Assembly (NCBI GenBank): GCA_012295275.1
Contig: CM022665.1
Span: forward strand, 23,494,446 to 23,516,945
Direction: 5' to 3'
DNA from: Chrysomallon squamiferum
Lineage: Eukaryota > Mollusca > Gastropoda > Neomphalida > Peltospiridae
Length of the DNA: 22,500 nt
The position numbers were made by a program, and so were the translations under genes. The notes under the pieces were generated by a model, which had not been told where the DNA came from, searched no databases, and worked only from the letters and a program-made list of their open reading frames with translations. This document shows, one piece after another, positions 11,419 to 20,474 of this stretch (the stretch's first letter is position 1; every line of letters begins with the position of its first letter).

Positions 11419-11968
11419 TATACATGCAAATCATTTTAATATTACGTTCGTCTGACATATGAATATTTAATTTTATATTTTTAGCATAAATAATTACCTT
11501 TTATTTCTGGTTTTTTTTTCATTAATAATATGTAATTATTAATAGCATATATTTTATCAGCTTTAATTTACCTTGTTTCAAAAATTCTCTATTTGAAGGT
11601 GCTGAGAAAATGTTGAAGTTTAGAATAGTTTGACCGGATGTGTTGAAAGAATCAATCAGAGGATTGTTCCACGGTTGGTAAGGGTACCCAGAGGCAGGAC
11701 CCTGGGACGTTCTTCTCTGCCCCAGGGGAAATAACGACCCCCTGATGTCTGGCGGGTTTGCTATCCTAGCACTGGATTCATCTTCGGACGTTTCTTTAAT
11801 GGTGGTGTCCCTGTCATTCTGATGTCGCAGTCCTAGCAAATCTCGGATAGAAAAAGCTGTCTTCTTTCTCGGTTCCATCATGTAGCTCGCCGAAGCTGCA
11901 ATTGCTGCCAGAGGTCCCGTTCTGTTATCCGACAGGCCGGTCAAGAAAGCCTGGTGGGCTGACTTCAT
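1422..11968 (-). CDS. Vsx: Vsx/Chx10-type homeobox transcription factor, complete five-exon gene
   Basis: Exons 11968-11572, 10406-10316, 9210-9087, 2082-1902 and 1687-1422 join in frame (397+91+124+181+266 nt) into 352 residues plus TAA; every intron is GT-AG. Domains seen: eh1/octapeptide [10 protein letters not shown] at residues 38-47 (FxIxxLL, a Groucho-recruiting type motif); lysine-rich NLS at 154-161; homeodomain at about 159-218 with F8, L16, F20, W48, Q50 and N51 as residues 166, 174, 178, 206, 208 and 209; CVC domain at about 219-270 including [23 protein letters not shown] motif [12 protein letters not shown] at about 302-313; acidic tail. The CVC domain directly after a paired-like Q50 homeodomain is diagnostic of Vsx1/Vsx2/Chx10/CEH-10. 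These nuclear factors act in retinal progenitor, bipolar and other interneuron specification in animals studied. Length is close to vertebrate VSX2. Which paralogue this is cannot be settled here. The T at residue 217 resembles invertebrate members as I recall them; family assignment is very secure. Confidence 0.97.
1764..1850. repeat. (TTTA)n microsatellite inside Vsx intron 4
   Basis: About 22 units with two TTCA-type interruptions, followed by a short (TGTT)n at about 1860-1877. Together they fill about half of the 214-bp intron between Vsx exons 4 and 5. Confidence 0.97.
1902..2082 (-). CDS. Vsx: Vsx exon 4 (recognition helix and CVC domain)
   Basis: A 181-nt exon between acceptor TTTATTTCAG and donor TTGA|GTAAGT. 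It encodes residues 205-264 plus the first base of codon 265. It starts [12 protein letters not shown], homeodomain recognition helix 3 with Q50 and N51, and continues through the CVC domain [19 protein letters not shown] and [13 protein letters not shown] to APWLL. T220 sits where vertebrate proteins usually have cysteine, just before WGRSS; this comparison is from memory of the family. Confidence 0.97.
2339..2437. repeat. Compound (CT)n-(CA)n microsatellite
   Basis: A CT run with one TTT interruption passes into a CA run. It lies in Vsx intron 3, about 260 bp from exon 4. Confidence 0.98.
2539..2582. repeat. (TAA)n microsatellite
   Basis: Forty-four bases of perfect TAA repeat. Confidence 0.97.
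3890..3985. repeat. Imperfect polypyrimidine tract
   Basis: Nearly pure C/T with TTTC and TTCT words, interrupted by a few A and G. A similar weaker tract continues at about 4150-4240. Confidence 0.8.
4091..4100. repeat. C10 homopolymer
   Basis: Ten consecutive C in an otherwise AT-rich intron. Other homopolymers in the window are A or T. Confidence 0.97.
6623..6655. repeat. (ATTT)n tract
   Basis: About eight units with one ACTT variant. Confidence 0.9.
6722..6776. repeat. Compound (ATC)n-(ATT)n microsatellite
   Basis: ATC units pass into a run of about 12 ATT units. Confidence 0.95.
7142..7227. repeat. Compound T-tract, (ATT)n, (TA)n, (TG)n
   Basis: Four simple-repeat types follow each other without unique sequence between them. 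Confidence 0.95.
7381..7455. repeat. 26-bp tandem repeat
   Basis: Two identical 26-bp copies (7381-7406 and 7407-7432; key words ACGGTTATG and AATACAATAA) followed by a third, shortened and diverged copy. It is the one minisatellite-like element I found. Confidence 0.93.
7608..7633. repeat. (TA)n microsatellite
   Basis: Thirteen TA units. Confidence 0.95.
7829..7883. repeat. (CT)n and (TA)n pair
   Basis: A run of CT and a run of TA are separated by about 10 bases of A-rich sequence. Confidence 0.95.
8163..8190. repeat. (AAAT)n tract
   Basis: Seven AAAT units. Confidence 0.93.
8246..8288. repeat. Compound (ATT)n-(GTT)n
   Basis: ATT units with one imperfection pass into six GTT units. Confidence 0.93.
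8414..8445. repeat. (GAAA)n microsatellite
   Basis: Eight GAAA units continuing into a purine-rich AAAAG tract to about 8470. Confidence 0.95.
8785..8828. repeat. (ATTC)n tract with ATGC and GTTC variants
   Basis: About ten tetranucleotide units; several are diverged. Confidence 0.88.
8905..9010. repeat. (TTTAA)n / (TTTTAA)n array
   Basis: Five- and six-base units alternate, with a diverged centre. It ends about 75 bp from the Vsx exon 3 donor. Confidence 0.92.
9087..9210 (-). CDS. Vsx: Vsx exon 3 (homeodomain helices 1 and 2)
   Basis: A 124-nt exon between acceptor TTTGTGATAG and donor ATCCAG|GTATGT. It completes R163 and encodes residues 164-204, from [15 protein letters not shown] through [15 protein letters not shown] to LPEDRIQ. 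This is homeodomain positions 5-46: the end of the arm, helix 1, helix 2 and the start of helix 3. It is near identical to the Vsx/Chx10 consensus. The exon ends in phase 0 between homeodomain positions 46 and 47, the intron position widespread in paired-like homeobox genes. Confidence 0.97.
9406..9430. repeat. T25 homopolymer
   Basis: Twenty-five T on the plus strand, so poly(A) in the sense of Vsx intron 2. Confidence 0.96.
9688..9735. repeat. (AAT)n array, imperfect
   Basis: AAT units with CAA and GAT variants. Confidence 0.88.
9914..10044. repeat. Degenerate TAG/GTA triplet array
   Basis: Triplet periodicity of GTAGTA, GTG and ATA words over about 130 bases. It yields a spurious valine-rich open frame. 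Confidence 0.88.
10102..10296. repeat. CA/ACAT-rich block next to Vsx exon 2
   Basis: Mixed ACAC, AAAC and ACATACAC words. It ends about 18 bases from the exon 2 donor, so the pre-mRNA is UG-rich just after that 5' splice site. Confidence 0.92.
10316..10406 (-). CDS. Vsx: Vsx exon 2 (lysine-rich NLS and homeodomain N-terminal arm)
   Basis: A 91-nt exon between acceptor TTTTACAG and donor CATAG|GTAGGA, phase 1 to phase 2. It encodes residues 133-162 and most of codon 163: a polar stretch, then [11 protein letters not shown], the basic arm typical of Vsx proteins and a likely nuclear localisation signal. It is too short to stand out as an ORF and was found by looking for the missing homeodomain arm. 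Because 91 is not a multiple of three, skipping it would shift the frame before the homeodomain. Confidence 0.94.
11222..11247. repeat. (AAT)n microsatellite
   Basis: About eight AAT units in Vsx intron 1. Confidence 0.93.
11388..11415. repeat. (TA)n microsatellite
   Basis: Fourteen TA units. Confidence 0.94.
11572..11968 (-). CDS. Vsx: Vsx exon 1 (N-terminus with eh1/octapeptide)
   Basis: Encodes residues 1-132 plus the first base of codon 133. The ATG at 11968-11966 follows an in-frame TAG at 11983-11981, only 12 bases upstream, so this is the first possible in-frame ATG of this exon; -3 is A, a good Kozak context. It starts [12 protein letters not shown], is alanine-rich at 21-28, and carries [10 protein letters not shown] at 38-47. 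The rest is low in predicted structure, rich in S, P, N and R. The donor reads CAAG|GTAAAT and the open frame runs into a stop soon after it, as expected for an intron. The splice is phase 1. Confidence 0.93.
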
Positions 11969-12080
11969 TTTCGAAATTTCCTAGATTTAATATCTATCAG
12001 CTTGCTGACGTTGTTAATTTTGCCCAAAGGGTTTCACAATAGAACCTCTATTACCAATTTCCCGTGCTCGTAGCAGTAGC

Positions 12081-12237
12081 AATATTTTATCTGCGGCGGA
12101 TCGACGACCATGATCGTCAGGGCTCATAAAGCAATAGAAGTAACCGCCTCTTGATTTGATGATGCTGTGTGCAATGTCATTCGTTGTAATAAGCCATTGT
12201 GGCCCAGTCAGCATGATTGAAACAAACCACGATTGGT
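12081..12237 (-). promoter_or_regulatory. Possible Vsx promoter elements
   Basis: On the minus strand a CCAAT box (AACCAATC, near 12230-12237) lies upstream of a TATA-like GATAAAATATT at about 12081-12091, itself some 115 bases before the Vsx ATG. The surrounding DNA at 12000-12460 is non-repetitive and of higher GC than its flanks, as expected of a promoter or 5' UTR. No transcription start can be seen directly, and the first exon may extend further upstream. Confidence 0.25.
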
Positions 12238-12530
12238 TACATTTCCCGGCTCAGCGATTTTCCAATAATGTCGATTTTTATTAAGTGGCTTCTGAGGGTC
12301 ATAGGAAATTCCGCAGGTTGATTCAAAACTTGCTAGCGCTTTCAAGCAGTGATTGTCTACAGATGTTATACAATGGCTTTGTTAGCGACGAAACAAACCG
12401 CTTGAACAAACATGTTGCCGTGCTGCAGAGGACACCGTAATCATTAACGTACCTAAACGATTTCGTTATAAATAATATTGCCATAAACATAATCGAATTT
12501 CTTCTTTATATATTCCTTTCTTTTTAATTT

Positions 12531-12572
12531 TATATGTATATATATATATACATATTTTTTTTTTTTTTTTTT
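12531..12572. repeat. (TA)n followed by T18
   Basis: TATATG/TA units run into a T homopolymer. Confidence 0.92.
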
Positions 12573-13025
12573 CAAGGTTTAAATTCTGTAATAAACAAAA
12601 ACATTTAATTTCCTATTACCTGGTGTTGTAGTAAATATTCAGAAAAAAAGGGATATGATTATATTTTAATGATAATGATTACACTGCAGACCTGTATTGT
12701 TCTTCCAAGTAGAACAGTACGTGACTGACAGGCTTAATAATGTTTATATACGTAACCATATATTTAAACACAGTTTGTATACTCACTAGATACCACATTA
12801 TATTAAACACTAGCTGTACTAGAGACAGCAGTTATTAACTTGTTATGAACGCAAGAAACTAAGCTAACATTTCTGCCACGAGTCAAAAGAGATATACGAA
12901 AAAAAAAAAAAAACATTTAAAGAATCTTTCCACAAATCATCACCAATTTCAGTGCGAATATTTTCATCGCCTTTTTCTTCGTTTTTGGCTTTTATTTTTC
13001 AGTTTCTTCATCATAATCATGATTA

Positions 13026-13056
<31 letters not shown>

Positions 13057-13326
13057 GTTTATTTCCTTATATATATATTTAAACATACTTTTCTACTTTT
13101 GTCTTTCTTGTGTTGACAATTAATGCTGCTTTCCATTGCTTTTAGTCATCGCTGAAACGCCATCTAAAAATTCTCAGTGAACAAAAACACAAACTTGTTA
13201 TTTGGTTACAGAATAAAGATATAAAAGGGTTTGTGAAATAGACTTTATCTTAATGAGATATTAGTATATTTGATAATATACAGATATTTAAAATTACTAA
13301 GTTATTTAATTTTTGGCATTATTTTT

Positions 13327-13329
<3 letters not shown>

Positions 13330-13419
<90 letters not shown>
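13330..13419. repeat. (TC)45 microsatellite, perfect
   Basis: Ninety bases of uninterrupted TC between the two genes. Confidence 0.99.
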
Positions 13420-13421
<2 letters not shown>

Positions 13422-13523
13422 CATTATTCTCACATTTTTGATTCTTTATAACTCGGGTTCAAATTTGTCTTATGAAACGTTATGACAGAGAGAGTTTGTT
13501 CATGCAAAGAATGTGAAAAAACA

Positions 13524-13541
13524 ATATATATATATATATAT
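13524..13541. repeat. (TA)n microsatellite
   Basis: Nine TA units, flanked by CAA and TTG so that the whole is a short palindrome. Confidence 0.92.
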
Positions 13542-15545
13542 TGTCACCTCTAAACTTTACTGTACGTTAACGACATAAAACGATTCGTGTACATAAAATG
13601 TTTTTTATTTTTTATTTTTTATTTTTTTATCGATATATTTAAATATAAATCTTATTACTGCCGTTATTGCTGTTGTTATATAGCTTATAAAATTATAAAT
13701 TGAAACAGTAAAATTAATGCTTGCTGTATTTTGAAATTTATTTAACTATTGTAGGTAGTCAAACTATGAGTTACACACACATATATGAAACAATATTTTT
13801 ACAGTCTGAACAATATACTAAATATGTTTTTATTTTCGAAAACAAAATTTCAAATTTTGATCAGCTCTGAATTTCTAATAGAAAATTATGTTAGGCATGT
13901 TTTCATGAATACCTTAGGTTTGTATATAAAACTTAAAAGCTTGAAAACTTGAACATGACATAAGCGAATCATTTCATTTTTACTTGATCAATTTTCTAAT
14001 ATATTATGTTTGAGAATCTGCAGCGTTTGATTATTCAACACTTGAATTTGTATGGATACTTAAGTCAAGAGCTATTTTATAATACATATCGATAAAACTG
14101 CACGTCGCTTGTGTTTGAATCCTGTTATTACCAGAACGCGTTGACTTGATGTTTTAAAGCCCTGATTGAGACACGTACAGAAGAATCCATAATTTTGTTG
14201 GCTCTTTCGTGAGGCAACACTAACCCGAGCCACAGGGCAAGGAAATCAATTATACTGACGAGCAATTGAGAAAAAAAGTATTTTCAAGTCCATTGATAAA
14301 AGAAGCCCCAAAAAGCAAGCGACCTTCTATAAGCAAACAAAAGTCGTCGTCTTGAGGGGACCAAACGACATTACCTCCGAGCAGACGACACGAAGAGTCT
14401 TTCGCGCCTAACAATGATATGGCACAAGGTTATTACACGGTCTTCCGAGAAAATGAAATTCGATTTTAATATCCGACAAATCGAGTAAAATGAGCCGAAT
14501 GAGATTTAGATTAAGATTTCCTTGTTTACAATTCGTCAAATTGCCAATGCTTATTTAATTACAGGTAATTCCGTTCCTTTCGTTTACACATTAGGGCTTC
14601 TTGAAGGAGACGAGCAGAGCCACTTCAGTCGCAGTCGCAGGCTAGTTGATGCAATTTCGTTCAGGCAATCTTCTCAGATGGCTTCGAGAAATGTTATTTT
14701 GTTTAGCATATGTTTGCTCCTTCTGTGTTTGCAAAGGAAAAATACTGAGAGCACGGGACTTTGATTTTCTTCTTTTCTCTTCCTTTCATTCTAAATCTGA
14801 AGCAAAAACCCCGATTTATTTTATTTTTTTAATTATATTTTTTTTAAGGCCATTATAAAATTGAGTGTACAGTTGAATAAATGAGAGAACCGTTTTTGTT
14901 TTCTTTCTAATTACATTCCGTTTGGATGTTTAATCACATCGCTTTTCTTCTTTCCTTTTAAACTTCAAAGATTTTCTGACCATCCTACCACGGCCAAAAA
15001 TAAACGCTCATTCTATAAGTATTTACATACTGAATAAAAAATAAAACATCTTCATTCGTTAAAAAAGCAAATAATGAAATAAAACATTAAAAATAATAAT
15101 AATAATATAAATTCATATAATGTGGTAAAAAAAAAGGATTAAGGAACACGAACGAAAATGATTCAATTTCACAATAAATGGAAGAAAGTAAATTTAATTT
15201 TTTCTCTCATGTATCGAAGTCATAAAAAAAAAAAAAAAAAATCTCTATATTAAATTTGTGTTCACGATAAAAGATTAAACGAAGAAAACGTGTCTCAGTA
15301 TCTGTCTGTCCACTCACACATCCTTCCATTCATATAGCCATCCGTTGACCACCCCTCTGTGTAAACACATCCTTCTATTTTTATGTCCATCTGAATTATC
15401 TCTACACTGTAATGAAGCAAGTGTAACGAAAAGAATAAACAAATACATACTCAGCTGATCAGCCTGTCAATTAGTTAATCCTTAAAGAAAGAAAAACACG
15501 AGAAAAACAAAGAAAGAAACAAAAATTTATTTTTTTTTTATTTTA

Positions 15546-15551
15546 TTTATT
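15546..15551 (-). terminator. Candidate polyadenylation signal of the cysteine-rich gene
   Basis: AATAAA on the minus strand, about 27 bases past the TGA; a second overlapping copy lies at 15542-15547. This implies a very short 3' UTR. The hexamer is frequent in this AT-rich DNA, so support is moderate. Confidence 0.4.
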
Positions 15552-15577
15552 AAAATCATTTCAAATATGTTTCTTCA

Positions 15578-15699
15578 TCACACTGAAGTGTAGTTATAAC
15601 CACAATGACAGTGTTGATCAATGCAGTGTATCTGATGAAGATTACAAGAACAGTCTCTGGCGAAACTCAGGCATTCGTGACGAAAAGTGCATACAGCTC
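15578..15699 (-). CDS. Cysteine-rich gene exon 3 (second half-domain and stop)
   Basis: Acceptor GTCTGTTTCAG is followed by GA GCT GTA TGC, completing glycine 63. The exon encodes residues 64-102, from AVCTFRHEC to HCHCGYNYTSV, with seven cysteines, then TGA at 15580-15578. Cysteine spacing mirrors exon 2, most clearly the closing C-x4-C-x-C. No other frame through this block shows comparable regularity. Confidence 0.7.
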
Positions 15700-15822
15700 C
15701 TGAAACAGACAAATATGTTTAGACAGAGGCAAGATATGATGATTATATAAATTTCAATTTTTTTCTGTTACTGACGGAACTGTTTTTGCTTCGATAAATT
15801 ACTTTGTATTCACACACACACA

Positions 15823-15864
<42 letters not shown>

Positions 15865-17309
15865 TGTTCAAAGTTACCTCTTTAATGTTTAATTGCTGAT
15901 TTAGGTTTTAAAATACAATTCTGAACACGGTTTTTTTTTTTTTTTTTCTTTTGTTTTGTTTTTTAAATAACAAATAAATCGTCGTTAATTAAGAACTATT
16001 TTGTTTTAATGTATATTTTTTGTAGGGCGAAAACGAAACCAATACGCGCGAATCTATTACTCCCGAGAGTGGTGAGCTTAAAAATAAAACAGTTAATTCT
16101 ATTTAGTTTTTGTATTATTTAGGATTGCTGGATAAAAGAAACAACTGGTTACTGTCTTAAAATAAATGTCATCTTTATCCTGCTCACGTCGGTATTCGCA
16201 AGATAAAGCTGATACATATTAAGACCGAAACCAGCAATTCCTTTTACATATAAGTATGTCTATATATGGGTGTACAACTCATGGTGGCAGAGTGTGGGGT
16301 GTGGCTTCCTTCCAAAACAGTAGGAAAAACGGGGACAAAGCCAAAGGAAACTGGTGCTTGTTTTTTTTTCTGTAAAATCTCCGGACAAATCAACCTCTCT
16401 GTCCTTTCCTTTTAACTACACGCTCAGTTACTCATTGCTGAACTACAGATGGAAAAGAATGATATATTTAAAGCAAAGACACAGCAAAAACGAGCTTGCA
16501 GTTAACGTTAACCATTTTAAAATTTGAATAAAATTAGCTTCCTTTTTATTTTAATAATGTCCCATTGGTCGGCCTCTTTGATCATTGTTACATACCTTCT
16601 GTATGTTGTTTTTTGCTGGTTTTTTTTTTAAAAGAATTTTATTATTTTAATTTTTTTAAATTATAAGTTATGCTAAATATTCAAAAATTAAAAAAAAGAA
16701 AGAAACAAACGAAAAAAATGAACATCTTTTTTTTATATTCTCTCTTTTTTTTTTTTTTTTTTTTTTTTTAAAGGATGTTTTATTGAAAAGAAAGAATGAA
16801 AAAAAAAAATCATAATGTTCACAATATAATAATGTGATTGGAAATTTCGAGATATTTTTCCCTTTTACTTCTAAGGAAGAAATCGTGGAAAAAAGAAAAT
16901 TCATAAGCTGCACAGTTTTAACTATTTCAGTTAAAAATGATAGTCGTCAGTCTGTCCCTACCTATCCGTTTTCGACGGTTTCCCATTAATGTTTTAAACA
17001 CTGAAAACTGCCATTTTGAGGTTTTATGAATTTTTGCTTGTTTGTTTATTGTTATGTAAATAAAGTTTTAATTTATAATTTGAATCTAAATAACATTTTT
17101 AACAAAACTATTAAATTTGTATGAAGTGATCTTCTTGGTTTGTTGAAGTTTTTCTTTCTTTCTTTTCAGTTGTATTTTCTTGTTAAATAGAATACTTTAA
17201 TGAATTCACCAGAAACACAGAAGTGTTAATGTGAATTAATTATGTTAATACTATCTCTCTCTTTATCTCTCCATCAATCCATCTATCTATCTTTCTCTCT
17301 ATCTCTCTC

Positions 17310-17358
<49 letters not shown>

Positions 17359-18513
17359 ATGTCTATCTATCTATCTATCTATCAATCTATATATGTATAA
17401 TTTTGTAAAGATTATTTTGTGAAATATATTAAATTAAACATTCTTTGGCAGTTATTTAACAAATCAGTTTATTTTATTTTATTTTATTTTTAAATGCAGT
17501 TGGTTGTCATTACGATTTATAAAAATATTTGTAAATTTACAGAAAATAATTTAACTTGAGTAATCCGTCAAAGTTTATTTTATATTTTATATTTACAGTA
17601 AGACTGAGTAATTTTATGATGTTTAATAAATCAGTCCAAAATAAAATAAGTCTGTACGTGGCAACGAATCTGGATGCTAAGAATATAAATCATTTTAAAA
17701 TGCGTATCAAGTTTGGATTTAATAATAATAATAATAATAATTGCAACAACAACAGCAACAACAACAGTAATGATGAAGATGCTGATGACTGTATAACCAC
17801 ACTATTTGAGAACACGTCATGTGACTTGCGATTTCAAGCTGAGAAACATTCGAGTTATATTTGTGCAAAATACTTCTTATATTTATGACTATGTTTTTGA
17901 AACTTTTTGTAAAAATTGCTGTTTTGTTTTACTGATAATTTCTGTGTAACCGCAAATACGATAAACAGACAGAATATAATAGTAAACTGCATTTAACGTG
18001 AATTGTACGAAATGTGTTTAAGGGATACGAAAAGGAATTATAACTGAACTGATCAAGATATTTTGTAATATTTTATTCCAGTAGGTGCCAAAATAATGAT
18101 TAAAACATGCTATTTGCATCACTTAGACTAATGAAAATGGAAAAACGATATTTTCTCTCTCTCTATATATATACATTATTTTTCTCTCCATGTAATTCCT
18201 TGCACAAGTTTCGGAATTTTCAGCAATCAAATCTAATATAGGTAATTTAATAACAGTCGAATATCGGAAGAAATGAAGAGTGATGGTGAAAGAAGCAATA
18301 AACAGATGACAAATTTAATAAATTTGTATTATGTAATTTTACGTAACAGTGTAGAGAACAAGACCCACAGGAAAGTATTCTTTTAAACGATCTGATAGGA
18401 AGAGGCGTGCTCAGCACTAAAACTGTTACACAAAGAAACATGAACGTGGAACATTTTCAGAATAGTACTGTGGACTCGGCAACAAATAATGTTTTTATTT
18501 CTTTTGAGTTCTT

Positions 18514-18569
<56 letters not shown>

Positions 18570-20066
18570 TGTATTTTATTATTATTATTTATTAACTCTT
18601 TTTTCTTCTTTATAAAACTGGTAATGGTAATTTGTTTAATTCACGCAGTGATTTAAAGAAAAGAAAAAAAAAATCATCATTAAATTTTGATAAAAGCGGT
18701 TTATTGCAAAACCGCTCATTATTCGTGTTACAATACACAAAAAAAAAAAAAAAATAATAAAAAACAAAAACAAATATCATTAATTTCACAGATTTATAAA
18801 TATTTATGCTAAAGCTGACTGGGGATATTTAATTCGGTCTCTAGATTATGTTAAAGTAATTTTTTTGCAATTATTTAAAAATGAAGCTTTATTATTTCTA
18901 AACGCCTGTACATTGGCTTGATTTAAGAAAAGTAATTTTCAAATCGAAATGAATTTCATCATCAGCTAAAAAAAAAAAAAAAAAAAAAATAATAATAATA
19001 ATAACAATAATAATAATAATAATAATAAATAGAAAAACCGTTGGACTCTTCTGCTGGTCCATGTGTATTTGTAATCTGTGCGCGTGTGTTGCGCGACGAC
19101 TGTTTCGTGCGTGTCTGTGCGCGGGCTAATTTTGTCATAATCTATTACGTTTTAATTTTTAATTAATTTTAATTTTTATTATTTTATTATTATTATTATT
19201 ATTGTTGTTGTTGTTGTTGTTTAATCTCTGTAATGTTGACCCGAATATTCGTTTTGAGAACCAGCACTACTGTGAATTATATGGACTAAGTCCTTTTTCT
19301 GCACATCAAGAATGAATTCAGAATTACGAAAGTTTAAATTAAAAATAATAATAAATAAATAAATAAATAATAATAAATGCCATCCATGTAATTAAATGAT
19401 AATGATTAATTTCGACATAAAGAGTAAAAAAACAAAAAAACAACAACAAACAAACAAACAAAAAATCCCAACAAAACAACAGCAAACAAAAACATATTGG
19501 TTCGAAGTTATGAAATGCGACAGAGAAACCGAAGCTCTTTTTGTCAAATAAAACTGCAGTGGGCATTTGAAAACACCGCGATTAAAAGAGGTGGAAACTT
19601 TACACAGGTAAAAATACAGGTAGCAAGTTTGTCGCAATTTTCCTCACCGTTTTTTTTTAATTATTATTTATTTTATTTTTCATAAAAACTAGGGATTACA
19701 GTTGTCCCTTCTGTCTCTCTGAGTCAAACGCCCAGACTGATGGTATTTCTGTTAAATAAGATATTTGACAGCAAAATCGTGGTTTAGATATAACAAGTAT
19801 GTATCTCCTATCTCTTTTAATCGCAAGTATGAGCTACAAGGTTTACCGGAATGCGGACACCTGATCACTGATCGACAGGAACATATTCCACTTTCACAAA
19901 CAGGACGCAGATGATCCGTGCAAGACGTGATAATGCAGTCGTCATGCTCGGTACAGATTTCGGTATTAGCGAAATCTGCACAGGAAAAAAAAAAAAAAAA
20001 AATTAAGACTGAAAAATAATTTTTTCTCCCTCTTAGTAAAAACCATCACAAAAGATAAAAAAAAAA

Positions 20067-20112
<46 letters not shown>

Positions 20113-20425
20113 GACTTAACATTAAATACAATAAAATTAAATAAGTACATAAACAAATAAATCGTGATGTAATAAAGCTAAGATGATGAATAACGATATT
20201 TTTTCTCATCTTTATTTTAAATTAGTTAATAAATTATATTTATGTAATTTGATGTGTATTTGATTTAAATATGCATCTCTGATCCAGAGAGTTTTACGTA
20301 AAGCTCAAGACTACATGTACCAGTTTTAGTCGGAAAGAAGAAAAGCGACGATAACAGGTAAAGGGACGTAACTGTAACTTCTCTCACTGGCGACAGAAAA
20401 TGTTTTTAACAAGATAGTTTTATGA

Positions 20426-20474
<49 letters not shown>

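Larger units (their letters stand above)
10407..11571 (-). other. Vsx intron 1 (1.2 kb)
   Basis: Very AT-rich, with many AAATA/AAAT-like words and short (AAT)n and (TA)n tracts. A slightly more complex patch lies at about 10850-11035. I see no exon. Confidence 0.85.
11969..15577. other. Vsx upstream and intergenic region
   Basis: Begins with the Vsx 5' UTR/promoter block (about 11969-12460). Then follow AT-rich DNA with (TA)n, T and A tracts, the (TC)45 array at 13330-13419, and a non-repetitive block at 14095-14790. No gene is supportable between the Vsx start and the end of the cysteine-rich gene. Confidence 0.6.
15700..19846 (-). other. Intron 2 of the cysteine-rich gene (4.1 kb)
   Basis: AT-rich with (TA)n, an ATCT tetranucleotide array, ATT arrays, A and T tracts, and a CpG-dense patch at 19081-19123. 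Non-repetitive patches lie at 16020-16480 and 18180-18480. No further cysteine-rich exon in the right phase was recognised, but one could have been missed. Confidence 0.6.

Noticed and set aside
16280-16300. TGGCAGAGTG resembling a tRNA/SINE A box
   Set aside because: No B box (GGTTCGA-type) at the expected distance and no cloverleaf, so neither a tRNA nor a SINE head is supportable.
16501-16512. 12-bp perfect palindrome GTTAACGTTAAC
   Set aside because: Could suggest a dimeric site of HNF1 type, but a single short palindrome in 22 kb is not significant evidence.
17253-17392. Regular repeat block considered as CRISPR or satellite
   Set aside because: It is a plain ATCT tetranucleotide microsatellite without spacers or a longer unit, and the host is an animal.
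17556-17888. 110-codon plus-strand frame with N-rich stretch
   Set aside because: No ATG at its start, asparagine run comes from AAT/AAC repeats, and no splice sites or domain support it.
18247-18441. 64-codon minus-strand frame starting MFLCVTVLVLSTPLP, resembling a signal peptide with several cysteines
   Set aside because: It lies inside an intron, has irregular cysteine spacing, no conserved pattern and no supporting promoter or splice signal; likely chance.
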